NCBI GenBank assembly: GCA_021835025.1 | Contig: JAKBQY010000014.1 | Span: 62,001-126,000, forward strand | Length of the DNA stretch: 64,000 nucleotides | Source of the DNA: Thermoplasmata archaeon | Lineage (GTDB): Archaea; Thermoplasmatota; Thermoplasmata; Thermoplasmatales; Thermoplasmataceae | Direction of reading: 5' to 3' | Part shown: piece after piece, positions 26,678 to 35,071 of the stretch | How the letters are laid out: each line of letters opens with the position of its first letter | Numbering within the stretch: the stretch's first letter is position 1 | Translations under genes and position numbers: made by a program | Notes under the pieces: generated by a model | The model's database searches: none | What the model was told of the DNA's origin: nothing | The model's input: the letters and a program-made list of their open reading frames with translations, nothing else

Positions 26678-26866
26678 TGAGTTATACAACTGTCTGCAGA
26701 GTTCTATCTGATTGTTGAGCTTTATTTCCTGCTCTGAAGATGGGTACAGCCTAAACTTATATGCTTTCATGTATGTTATTATATACGTTCTTTCATTATA
26801 TTTAACCCTTTAATTCGCTTTCATCCCACCCATAAATGGTGTGAGTTTTCCCGCTCACTGTGATAA
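26676..26866 (-). mobile_element. tnpB: IS200/IS605-type remnant: left end plus first ~35 codons of tnpB
   Basis: Minus strand from 26866. The left end contains an imperfect hairpin (GTGAG...CTCAC, 26841-26859), followed by an ATG at 26770. The frame then reads MKAYKFRLYPSSEQEIKLNN and onward to LCRQLYNSFL before it is lost in integrase sequence. MKAYKFRLYP is the standard N-terminus of TnpB, the RNA-guided nuclease relative of Cas12. The outer 123 bases match 47750-47872 at about 95 percent. No tnpA is visible. Confidence 0.82.
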
Positions 26867-26869
26867 TTT

Positions 26870-27481
26870 TTATTTTTTTAATAATGCATCCACAAGCTTG
26901 GAAATTCCATCGGCTATTTTATTGTAAGCTCTTATTTCGTATAGTAAAAATATCATTGAAGAAATCAAATAGACCGATGTAATTGAAAATATTATTTCTC
27001 CAATAAAAGGCAAGAATATCGTAAATATAATGGAACCAACAAAAAAAGCTGAAATTATGGAAAAATCTATTCCTATTCTACTCGTGACCTTCTCCCACGA
27101 ATGAATTCATGGGCTTCCTGCTTCAAAGGCTACTGGCGGAGTCTCCACAGGCTTGCATTCCCCTCGGCCCGAGGGTACTTTGCCCTCCATGCTCAGCCAT
27201 TCGACTTTACGGGCACAGGCATACATGGAGATATATGTGATCCGACCTTCTTTCATTATGTCTACCAGTTGACAGGAAATATATTCTTCTGTGATATAAA
27301 AAGGTTCGCTTTCATCCCACCCATAAATGGGGTGAGTTTTCCCACTCACTGTGATAAAAAAATCGTTAAATTGCGGTATATTTATGCTGTAAAATTTTGG
27401 TATTACATAATAAAGAAAAGCAGGGTATAAGCTCATCAAAATAGCTGATGATTCCACAATAGCACTTACTGGAACTGGCAA
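26870..27481 (-). pseudogene. Small membrane-protein gene split by an IS200/IS605 fragment
   Basis: The N-terminal part (27481 to about 27358, TTG start) reads PVPVSAIVESSAILMSLYPA and onward to NDFFIT. The C-terminal part (27082 to 26870) reads SRIGIDFSIISAFFVGSIIF through hydrophobic segments and ends LVDALLKK with a TAA. Between them lies a tnpB-derived insert. Rejoined, this would be a protein of roughly 110 residues with three membrane helices and no family I recognise. It follows the 86-codon gene by six bases and was probably its operon partner. Confidence 0.72.
27083..27357 (-). mobile_element. Internally deleted IS200/IS605 element with tnpB C-terminus
   Basis: Minus strand. The left-end hairpin at 27333-27350 (GTGAGTGGGAAAACTCAC) is joined directly to a tnpB tail reading YACARKVEWLSMEGKVPSG and ending PVAFEAGSP, TGA. 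It is followed by a right end with CCCATGAATTCATTCGTGGG. The body of tnpB is missing, so this is a MITE-like derivative. It interrupts a membrane-protein gene. A similar tail lies at 48690-48870. Confidence 0.75.
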
Positions 27482-27487
27482 ATAACT

Positions 27488-27733
27488 CTACTCTTTTTGG
27501 ATATAGCCTATAACAAGTTTTGCGATTCTCTTTGAATTGTCCTGATCCTTCGATAGAATATTTTCCACAAATTTCTTTTTATCTTCAGGTGATAAAGACT
27601 CATATTTTTCTTTAAGCCTATCCAGTTCCCCCTTATATTTTACCATGACTGCTGCATTTACAAATTTTGAAACATGAAGGATCCCTGGTATTTTTATTAT
27701 TTCATTATCCACTTTTATTGTCTCTTCAACCAT
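27488..27733 (-). CDS. Hypothetical small soluble protein, 81 residues
   Basis: Starts MVEETIKVDNEIIKIPGILH and continues with charged helices (YKGELDRLKEKYESLSPEDK and so on). I do not recognise the family. The ATG at 27733 is preferred to one at 27748, because TATA-like TTTATATAATTC lies about 25-30 bases before it. The sequence looks like an authentic, lysine-rich cytosolic protein. Its probable partner, the membrane-protein gene just downstream, is broken by an insertion. Confidence 0.7.
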   Translation of the reverse strand: MVEETIKVDNEIIKIPGILHVSKFVNAAVMVKYKGELDRLKEKYESLSPEDKKKFVENILSKDQDNSKRIAKLVIGYIQKE

Positions 27734-27748
27734 AATAAAATAATACAA

Positions 27749-28130
27749 AGGAATTATATAAACATATGTTTCATTAATTTTTAATGCACCTCTCTTGAGA
27801 AAATTTTCCAGAAAAATGCATTTTCAGTAATGGTTTTGAGTGTGGTATCCTGAAATGAGTTCCTATATAAACATTATAATATAAACAAAAGAATCAAAGA
27901 AAAGCTGAACCGGACACATATATCATATGGAAGAAAAAAGGATTTAAATTGAATAAGAAAGTTAATTTTGAAAGATTAATAAATGCCCCTTGTCAACTGG
28001 AAGGGATATTTTTTTGAAAAAAAATATCTGTTTTCCTGATAAGTCTAAAAAATTGAGAAATATTCTTTGTGGGTCAGGGGTAATAAAAAAATCATAAATA
28101 ATTATATAAGAATAACACATTAACTTATAA
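27749..28130. other. Intergenic with one copy of a 49-base repeat
   Basis: No gene is recognised. It contains the repeat at 27856-27904. The right end has AT-rich sequence (AATTATATAAGAATAAC) that is probably the promoter of the pcc1 operon, about 25 bases before its ATG. Confidence 0.45.
27856..27904 (+). repeat. 49-base perfect direct repeat, copy 1
   Basis: Begins TGAGTTCCTATATAAACATT and is identical to 46111-46159, 18 kb away. Similarity extends a short way upstream (TATCC-GAA). It contains TATATAAA, so it could carry promoter-like sequence. Confidence 0.85.
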
Positions 28131-28364
28131 ATGTTTAAGGTCAAATTAACCCTTGACAGAAAAAACTATGAAATGTATATAAAATCTATAGAACCAGAAC
28201 TTACTGAAACGTTCGGAAGATCGAGGGTTTATGAAACTCTGGATAAAAACAATATCTATATAAATATAGAAGCACCTGATGTGCCATCTTTAAAGGCCAG
28301 TATATCTTCCATTGCAAGGGTTTTAAATGTTGCTAAAAAAATATTGGAGGGAAAAATATGGTAG
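28131..28364 (+). CDS. pcc1: KEOPS complex subunit Pcc1
   Basis: A 77-residue protein matching the small dimerising subunit of KEOPS, which with Kae1, Bud32 and Cgi121 transfers the threonylcarbamoyl group to A37 of tRNAs. The family pattern is seen in the N-terminal strand, the PEL...RSRV turn and the closing helix (APDVPSLKASISSIARVLNV). It overlaps prefoldin beta by seven bases, an arrangement I expect in Thermoplasmatales. Sua5, the upstream enzyme of the pathway, is at 22637. Confidence 0.88.
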   Translation: MFKVKLTLDRKNYEMYIKSIEPELTETFGRSRVYETLDKNNIYINIEAPDVPSLKASISSIARVLNVAKKILEGKIW

Positions 28365-28738
28365 AACCTAATTTGAATGCGTATTTACAGAACCAGATAA
28401 AGCAGGCTCAGGATTTGGGAGCTCAAATAGAGCAAATTGCAAATCAGAGATATCAACTTGATATGAAGGTAAAGGAGCTTGATAAAACATTAAAGGAATT
28501 GAACAACGCCAAGGATGACACTCCTGTATACAAAAATGTGGGTCCCATTCTGTATAAAATAGATGATAAGGCAAAACTAATTTCAGATCTGGAAGAACAG
28601 AAAGAGTTGAGCCAGATGAGGTTGAAAACACTTGAGGGGCAACAGAAATCATTTGAGGCAAAATATAAGGAACTGGAAGAAACCATACAGAGAAAATATG
28701 AGGAGTCCACAAAGGGGAATAACCAGCAATTAAGCTGA
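28358..28738 (+). CDS. pfdB: Prefoldin beta subunit
   Basis: A 126-residue chaperone subunit consisting of two long coiled-coil helices joined by a short beta hairpin. The first helix is QNQIKQAQDLGAQIEQIAN, then LKELNNAKDDTPVYKNVGPI, and the second is EEQKELSQMRLKTLEGQQK. The hexamer captures unfolded proteins and passes them to the thermosome. It is co-transcribed with pcc1. Confidence 0.94.
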   Translation: MVEPNLNAYLQNQIKQAQDLGAQIEQIANQRYQLDMKVKELDKTLKELNNAKDDTPVYKNVGPILYKIDDKAKLISDLEEQKELSQMRLKTLEGQQKSFEAKYKELEETIQRKYEESTKGNNQQLS

Positions 28739-28898
28739 TAACGTTATTTTCATATTAAAAAAGGAACTACCTTTCAAACTTTATTAATTTCTAATCTTTT
28801 ATAATATTTGGGATAATATTTTTTAAAAATATTTAATTCCTTCATTTATATTTTAGTGTAATTAAGCTAAAATTTAACTCCGCGTAAAAAATTTAAGA

Positions 28899-29318
28899 TT
28901 AAAAATTTTCCAGGATTTTCTCTTTTATTTTTGAAGAACTATTTATTATCCCATTGAATGCGCCAGTTCTTCTAACTTGGGTATTTAGGCCAAGTTTTCT
29001 GCATTTTTCCTCTATATATTTATCGTCAAATTTCTGGTCATATCCCAATGTAATAATATCTGGTTTTATTTCTTCCACCGTTTTGAATATATTATCAACA
29101 CTATGCCCCACTATAGCCTGATCAACGGGCTTTAATTCCTGTACCATTTGAACTCTTTCATTTTCATTAAAAATTAAACTTTTCCCATGTTTTGTTGCAG
29201 TGTAATCTGAGGCAACAACAACTATAAGAAAATCCCCAAAAGCCTTTGATTCTTTTAAATAATGAATATGCCCTAAATGTATTATATCAAATACTCCTGA
29301 TGCCATGACCTTTATCAT
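28899..29318 (-). CDS. ribL: Archaeal FAD synthase RibL
   Basis: A 139-residue nucleotidyltransferase that adenylates FMN to FAD. The cytidylyltransferase-type motif GVFDIIHLGHIHYL, with its HxxH pattern, is at the N-terminus, and the C-terminal part has SSSKIKEKI where related enzymes have an ISSTxIR motif. Length and layout match archaeal RibL. A CTP:glycerol-3-phosphate cytidylyltransferase has the same fold, but archaeal genomes use the RibL type. A second ATG four codons in is possible. Confidence 0.85.
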   Translation of the reverse strand: MIKVMASGVFDIIHLGHIHYLKESKAFGDFLIVVVASDYTATKHGKSLIFNENERVQMVQELKPVDQAIVGHSVDNIFKTVEEIKPDIITLGYDQKFDDKYIEEKCRKLGLNTQVRRTGAFNGIINSSSKIKEKILENF

Positions 29319-29487
29319 TTGGTTATGATTACTTTAATAATTATAAAGTTTAAGATGCCTAGCAATATAATGAATATACAGAACATGAAACATATGTAGA
29401 CTGTAAGATGGATACATCATCTGTTTAACTGTAGACTTTTTGTTTAACCATCATCCTATTCATTGCAGTACTTCGCGCACACAATAG

Positions 29488-30246
29488 CTAAAATAATTTT
29501 GTTACACTCACATTTCCATAATGCTCAATCTGTTCCAGATTTACTTTTCCCCTTTTTTGCAAAAATAACATATAAAGTAAAAATTCGGCTTTTTCCTCAT
29601 TTGTATTGCCCCAATAATCCTCAAGGAAAAAAGGATTGATATATTTTTTAATTTCGTCAATTGATCTTTTTATACCTTCTTCTATATCCTCTTTATTTGA
29701 TTTCATCAGTATATCACGGTTTATATCCAGAGGTATGTCCTTTTTTTCTTCGATTTTTTTATTTTGCTTGTATACTATTTTAATGGAGTCCAGAAGTTCA
29801 ACAAGTGTGATGTTCTTTTTCTCTCTGTGCATTATTGGTTCCTTTAAATCAGGCATATTGGTTATATCATTTTCAGGTGTATTATCGAATTCTGGATAGT
29901 CCTCAAAATTTTCCTCTTCTAAATTGGTAAAATTTTCTATTTTATGATGTAGCATTGTATTGCTTTTCTCATATAATATGTGCCATGCAGTTGAAATTAA
30001 TAACCCTGCTATTTCAAAATTTTGGCTTTTTTCAGAAAAAAACAGATCCTTGAATTCTATTATATCTATTTTCCATGGATCGAGTTTACCAGCAATTACA
30101 AGGTCAAATACCTTTGAAACTGTTTCAAAAAAAATGTCAGGATAGTTGAAACCACCTTCCATTTCATTTAAAATCTCTTCGTATTCTGATATATCCTCAT
30201 TGGGATTCTGTTTAATTATGGCCTTCAGAATTTCATTTTTCTCCAT
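29488..30246 (-). CDS. scpA: Segregation and condensation protein ScpA
   Basis: A 252-residue kleisin-family partner of SMC. The N-terminal helix region (DLVIAGKLDPWKIDIIEFKD) resembles the LL-x-LI---DIYDI-type segment of ScpA. The acidic middle is linker-like, and the C-terminal winged-helix part binds the SMC head. It starts one base after the SMC stop, so the two are co-translated. ScpB is not in the immediate neighbourhood. Confidence 0.88.
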   Translation of the reverse strand: MEKNEILKAIIKQNPNEDISEYEEILNEMEGGFNYPDIFFETVSKVFDLVIAGKLDPWKIDIIEFKDLFFSEKSQNFEIAGLLISTAWHILYEKSNTMLHHKIENFTNLEEENFEDYPEFDNTPENDITNMPDLKEPIMHREKKNITLVELLDSIKIVYKQNKKIEEKKDIPLDINRDILMKSNKEDIEEGIKRSIDEIKKYINPFFLEDYWGNTNEEKAEFLLYMLFLQKRGKVNLEQIEHYGNVSVTKLF

Positions 30247-30247
30247 G

Positions 30248-33200
30248 TTACTCCTCCATATTTTTTTCTATAATTTTTGTGTTACCGTGTTTATCCGTTG
30301 TTACCCCGAGTATATTCGTTGCAAATTTAGACACAGCACCTTTCAAGGATATCATGATTATCTGCGAGGTTTCAGCGTTTTCCCTGAACAACGATCCTAC
30401 CTGCTCTGCATTATAACCGTCCAGAAACATATCAACTTCATCGAGATAATAAACTGGAGATGGATTTTTTCTTTGAAATGCCAGGATGAGGGATAGGACT
30501 GCAACGCTTTTTTCACCTCCGCTCAACGCATCTATTTTAATCATAAAATTGCCTTTTGGTTTGGCCTTTATATAAACCTCTGCACTTAATGGGTCCTCTC
30601 TGTTGGTAATCTGAAGCGTAGCATCACCGCCACCCGATAATCTACTATAAATATTTTTAAATTCCTCGTTGATTCTATCAAATAGTCCAAGAAAAGCCTT
30701 TTTTTCCTCATCAACAATGTTATTTTCAAGTTCTATCAGGCTGTTTCTTTCATTTATCAGTGTATTATACTTTTCAAGCCCTTCAGAATATTTTGTATAC
30801 TCTTCATCATATTCCTGTATGGCTTTCTGGTTTATTGGCCCGAGGTTTTCTATTTTTTTGGTATTAATATTCCTTGATTCCTTTACTTCCTTTATGCTCA
30901 TTTTATAATCGGGTATATTTATATTAACCAAATCATCAGCTAACTCATTTACCTGATTTAAAAGATTTTCAATTTTACCTTTTAACGTTGCTATCAATAA
31001 ATTTTTTTTGTTTATATCATCCTCAACATTTCTTATCTGCGTTGAAAGACGATCAGTATCGTTGGATATTTCACGCATCCTGTTATACAGATCCGTCGAT
31101 TTCGAATCTATTTCATATTCCTTATTTTTTAATTCTTCCAATAAATTTTCAGAACTTTGGACTTGATTTTTCATTGTGTTTAGGCTCTTTCCTTTTTCTT
31201 CAATTTCCCTCTTGTAATTAAATATTTTAGTATTAAGATCGTTTATTCTTTCACTGAAATGGTTAATGTCATTATTTATATTTAAAAGATTATCGGAAAA
31301 TTTCTTGGATTCTGCACGGGCGTAGTCAAGTTCCTTCTCTATCTGTTTTTCAATTTCCCTGGTTTCAGGGTTTAATTTTTTTAATTCAGAGAATATCTGA
31401 TCCTTTTCCTTGTTTAAATTGAATAATTTTATATTAAAATCCTTTATATCAAATTCTATTTTATCCCTTTTTTCATTTAAATTCTCCATATCATTTTTAA
31501 GATTCCCCAAATCGTTTTTTGTATTTTCAAATAAACTTTCAGATTCGCCTAATAACGTTTCATAATTTCTATTATTGTTTATTTCTATATCCCTTTTTTT
31601 TGTTATTTCCACAAATTGTGAAGAAATTGAATTTACCTCAGAGTTTAATTGGTTGATATCAGGAGTCAAATATACATTTTCCTCTTCAAGTTCGGAAATC
31701 AACCTGCTGATTTTATTGTATTGAATCTCATCATTTTTAATATATCCCCCAGTGATTGAACCAGATGGCTCAAATATGTCTCCTTCAAGCGTTACAATTC
31801 TTACACCACCCATATTTTTTCTGGCTTTTTCAATAGTATCCATTATTATTGTATCCCCAAAACAGAAATTTATTGCCTTTTTGAATTTTTCGTCATATTT
31901 TACAAAATCGCGTACAAAACCCATTGATTCCTTGTTGTTAACAAGTAAAATGGTTTTTTCATGGTCATGTGGTACAGTTATTTTATTAAGTGGGATAAAT
32001 GTCAACCTGCCAAGTTTTTTTTCCTTAAGAATTTCGATGCATCTCTGTGCAGTATAATCATTTTCTACCACTATGGATCTTAACCTTGAGCCGCCTGAAA
32101 CAACTACGGCATTGGCGTAGAAGTCCTCATACTCTATCAGATTTCTCAATTGCCCATAAATTCCAGAAATAATGTTCTTTTCCATCAGACTGTTGATTTC
32201 CCTCAGTGATGGTGATGAATTCCCCGAATAATTCAATCCCCTCAATTCTTTTTCTTTCTGCCTGATTATATTATCATTGTTGCTTTTTTTGGCTATTTTG
32301 TCATTAAGTGATTTTCGCAGTTCGGCCAATCTTTTGTTGAATAAATTTATATCGCCGTTATATGCACTGATATTATCCTTTCCGTTTTCAATTTTCCATT
32401 TGAGGTCCTTTATTTTTAATTGGAGTTCCTTATATTTCTCCTCCTTTATGGATAATTCCTTATTCTTTGCAGATATTTCACTGGACACAGAACTATTTTC
32501 TGTTTTTTTATTATCAATAAGAATGTTTATTGACCTAACATTATCATCTATTTCCTTCAGTTTTGCATTTAATTCATTTTGGTGTTTTGTATTGTTATAA
32601 TTTTCAATTCTAAATTTTTCCAGTTCCCCAATAATCTTATTTATATTGTTCTCAGCTGTTTTTAAATAAGTTTCCGTATTTTTTTTCTCCCGCCTCTTTT
32701 TTTCAATTTCTGCATTCTGGAAATCCAGGGCTTCAGTTGATGTTTTCAGATGCATTTCAAGACTTATCATCTCATCATTATCAATATTAATTTTTGTTTT
32801 AAGTTCAGTTAATTTGATATTGAGGGTATCGATATTTTTTCTTATTTCCTTTACCTCTTTCCCACCAAGTTTATCTAATTTTTCTTCAATTTCCTTTATT
32901 TCTTCGTTTTTTTCTATTTTTTCTTTGTCAAATAATTGTTTTTTTTCAGTGAACTGCTCAATTTCAGAGGAAAGCTTTTTTATATTCTCTTCGTATAATG
33001 AAATTTCACTGTCCAGCTTTTCCTTATCCTTCATTTTTAAATACGCATCCATTTCATCTATTTCCCTTTTAAGGTCAGAATATTTCCTTGCATTCTGCCT
33101 GTCAATATCAAGTTTATCAAGATAGCCTTTGATACTCGAAAGATTTGCAGATAGAATGTTTATATTTTCATTTAAGCCAGTTATATCATTTTTAGCATTT

Positions 33201-33703
33201 TCAATACGTTCTTTGTAACTCTCTATACCGGCCATGGATTCAAATAATTTCCTTCTTTCAGAACCTGACATTTTAATGAGGTTGTTTATATCACCTTGAA
33301 GAACAAAACTATATGAATCAAGATATATGTGGAATGAGTCTATCAATTTAAAAACATCATTATATCTGGCTCTTTTTTTATTTATATAATAATTGGATTT
33401 TACCTCATTACCATTATTTATTACTTCCCTTGTTAATAAATACCTGTTTTCATTGGATAAAATTGTTAATGTAACTGAACATCTTTTTATTTGGGGTTCT
33501 GATTTATGGATAAAGTCGGCTGCTTTGTCCACTCTTATAGCTTTATTTGATTTTGCCCCAAGGACAAAGAGCATGGCATCCCCAAGGTTGCTTTTGCCTG
33601 AACCGTTTGGACCTATGATTACAGTGAATCCCTTCTTAAGTTTAACAAATACCCTTTTTGAATAGGACTTAAAGTTTTCCATTTCAACGGATTCAATGAT
33701 CAT
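30248..33703 (-). CDS. smc: Chromosome segregation ATPase SMC
   Basis: A 1151-residue condensin subunit. The N-terminal Walker A is GPNGSGKSNLGDAM near residue 31. Long coiled coils flank a hinge near 500-640, with a Gly-rich SGGSRLRSIVVEND and SGSITGGYI. The ABC signature is LSGGEKSVAVLSLI near 1056 and Walker B is PVYYLDEVDMFLDG. It forms the chromosome-organising complex with the downstream scpA. A short AT-rich divergent promoter region is shared with tyrS. Confidence 0.97.
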   Translation of the reverse strand: MIIESVEMENFKSYSKRVFVKLKKGFTVIIGPNGSGKSNLGDAMLFVLGAKSNKAIRVDKAADFIHKSEPQIKRCSVTLTILSNENRYLLTREVINNGNEVKSNYYINKKRARYNDVFKLIDSFHIYLDSYSFVLQGDINNLIKMSGSERRKLFESMAGIESYKERIENAKNDITGLNENINILSANLSSIKGYLDKLDIDRQNARKYSDLKREIDEMDAYLKMKDKEKLDSEISLYEENIKKLSSEIEQFTEKKQLFDKEKIEKNEEIKEIEEKLDKLGGKEVKEIRKNIDTLNIKLTELKTKINIDNDEMISLEMHLKTSTEALDFQNAEIEKKRREKKNTETYLKTAENNINKIIGELEKFRIENYNNTKHQNELNAKLKEIDDNVRSINILIDNKKTENSSVSSEISAKNKELSIKEEKYKELQLKIKDLKWKIENGKDNISAYNGDINLFNKRLAELRKSLNDKIAKKSNNDNIIRQKEKELRGLNYSGNSSPSLREINSLMEKNIISGIYGQLRNLIEYEDFYANAVVVSGGSRLRSIVVENDYTAQRCIEILKEKKLGRLTFIPLNKITVPHDHEKTILLVNNKESMGFVRDFVKYDEKFKKAINFCFGDTIIMDTIEKARKNMGGVRIVTLEGDIFEPSGSITGGYIKNDEIQYNKISRLISELEEENVYLTPDINQLNSEVNSISSQFVEITKKRDIEINNNRNYETLLGESESLFENTKNDLGNLKNDMENLNEKRDKIEFDIKDFNIKLFNLNKEKDQIFSELKKLNPETREIEKQIEKELDYARAESKKFSDNLLNINNDINHFSERINDLNTKIFNYKREIEEKGKSLNTMKNQVQSSENLLEELKNKEYEIDSKSTDLYNRMREISNDTDRLSTQIRNVEDDINKKNLLIATLKGKIENLLNQVNELADDLVNINIPDYKMSIKEVKESRNINTKKIENLGPINQKAIQEYDEEYTKYSEGLEKYNTLINERNSLIELENNIVDEEKKAFLGLFDRINEEFKNIYSRLSGGGDATLQITNREDPLSAEVYIKAKPKGNFMIKIDALSGGEKSVAVLSLILAFQRKNPSPVYYLDEVDMFLDGYNAEQVGSLFRENAETSQIIMISLKGAVSKFATNILGVTTDKHGNTKIIEKNMEE

Positions 33704-33799
33704 GTTAATATGACAATGTCAGAAAGTATATTTATTTTATGTTTTAAATTAAATAACACAAATGAAAGATTAATAAAATAATATAATATTAACAATGAA

Positions 33800-34789
33800 A
33801 TGGATAAAATAAATACCTTAAAAAAAGATACGGTAGAAATAATAACTGAAGAGGAAGCCATAAATGCATTAAAAAATTCACCAAAAGGTTACTGTGGATT
33901 TGAACCCTCTGGATTACCGCATATAGCTACAGGAATACTTTTTACCAGGAAAATCAATGATATGGTCAATGCCGGCATAAATATGAAAATTCTTCTAGCT
34001 GACTGGCATGCAAAGATAAACGATAAACTTGGTGGGGACATAAATAAAATAAGGGAAAGCGGCGAATTGCTGAAAAATACAATGATCGCAGCAGGTCTCA
34101 GCAAGGAGGTAAAATTTATATGGGCTGATGAACTGGTTTCCAATAAGGATTACTGGGAACTCCTATTGAATATTTCAAAAAATTCATCATTATCAAGGAT
34201 AAGAAGGTCACTCCCAATAATGGGCAGAACTGAAGAAGATGCAGATAGGGATTTCAGCAAATACATATATCCTTTGATGCAGGTAACTGATATTATGTAT
34301 CTGGACCTGGATTTTGCACTTGGTGGAATGGATCAGAGGCATGCACATATGCTTCAGAGAGATATAGGAGAACATATGAATGCAAAAAAGGTCATTTCCG
34401 TGCATATGCCACTATTGCCGGGTCTCAAGGGATCGGGCAGAATGGATGACTTTAAAAAAATGTCTAAGAGCGATCCTGATTCTGCCATATTTATAACTGA
34501 TTCGGATGAAGATATTACAAGAAAAATTAAAAACGCATACTGTCCAATTGGTATTATTGAAAATAATCCATTGATTAGCATTTTAAAATCTGTAGTATTT
34601 CCCTATTATATGGATGAAATTACTATAAACAGGCCAGAATCAAAGGGCGGATCCATTTCCGTTGGTTCCAGGAAATTGGTAGAACTGTATGGCGAACAGA
34701 AAATACATCCAGTGGATCTTAAAAACGCAGTAACTGGCATATTGATAGATATTATAGACCCCATAAGGGAAAAGATAAAAAGTGATTAG
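33800..34789 (+). CDS. tyrS: Tyrosyl-tRNA synthetase (archaeal type)
   Basis: A 329-residue class I aminoacyl-tRNA synthetase. The N-terminal CGFEPSGLPHIATG is a variant HIGH region. YPLMQVTDIMYLDLDFALGGMDQRHAHML is the tyrosine-binding helix (quoted here in outline: YPLMQVTDI, GGMDQRHAHM), and KMSKSDPDSAIF is the second ATP motif. Length and lack of the bacterial S4 C-terminal domain mark the archaeal/eukaryotic form. The next gene starts immediately after the TAG. Confidence 0.93.
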   Translation: MDKINTLKKDTVEIITEEEAINALKNSPKGYCGFEPSGLPHIATGILFTRKINDMVNAGINMKILLADWHAKINDKLGGDINKIRESGELLKNTMIAAGLSKEVKFIWADELVSNKDYWELLLNISKNSSLSRIRRSLPIMGRTEEDADRDFSKYIYPLMQVTDIMYLDLDFALGGMDQRHAHMLQRDIGEHMNAKKVISVHMPLLPGLKGSGRMDDFKKMSKSDPDSAIFITDSDEDITRKIKNAYCPIGIIENNPLISILKSVVFPYYMDEITINRPESKGGSISVGSRKLVELYGEQKIHPVDLKNAVTGILIDIIDPIREKIKSD

Positions 34790-35071
34790 ATGCCGTGGAT
34801 GCCAAAAAAGGCCGTTGAAAAAAGTGTTGCGTCAATGCTAATTAATATGGAAGACCACAGGATGATTGCCATGAAAACCAAAAAGAAGGATAGAACGGTA
34901 TCTATAAAAAAGGAAAAAAACAATTATAGAATATATGAGGATGGATTTAGAAATGAAAATTTTTTAATATCCGATCAGAAAAACCTGAAAAAAACTCTTA
35001 AGGAACTTATTGAAATAGAATTTCCAAGAAGCCATGAAATACTGGTAACAAATCAGGAGTGGAAGGATTAA
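34790..35071 (+). CDS. Hypothetical basic protein, 93 residues
   Basis: The ATG directly follows the tyrS stop codon, so it is translationally coupled. The protein is lysine-rich, with a mixed alpha/beta pattern (KKKDRTVSIKKEKNNYRIYE, then a helix QKNLKKTLKELIEIEFPRS). I do not recognise a family; it may be a lineage-specific RNA-binding or regulatory protein. Its end overlaps the convergent fen gene by four bases. Confidence 0.7.
   Translation: MPWMPKKAVEKSVASMLINMEDHRMIAMKTKKKDRTVSIKKEKNNYRIYEDGFRNENFLISDQKNLKKTLKELIEIEFPRSHEILVTNQEWKD

Noticed and set aside
27107..27481. 124-codon minus-strand frame as one protein
   Set aside because: It is a chance fusion of a membrane-protein N-terminus with an inserted tnpB tail.
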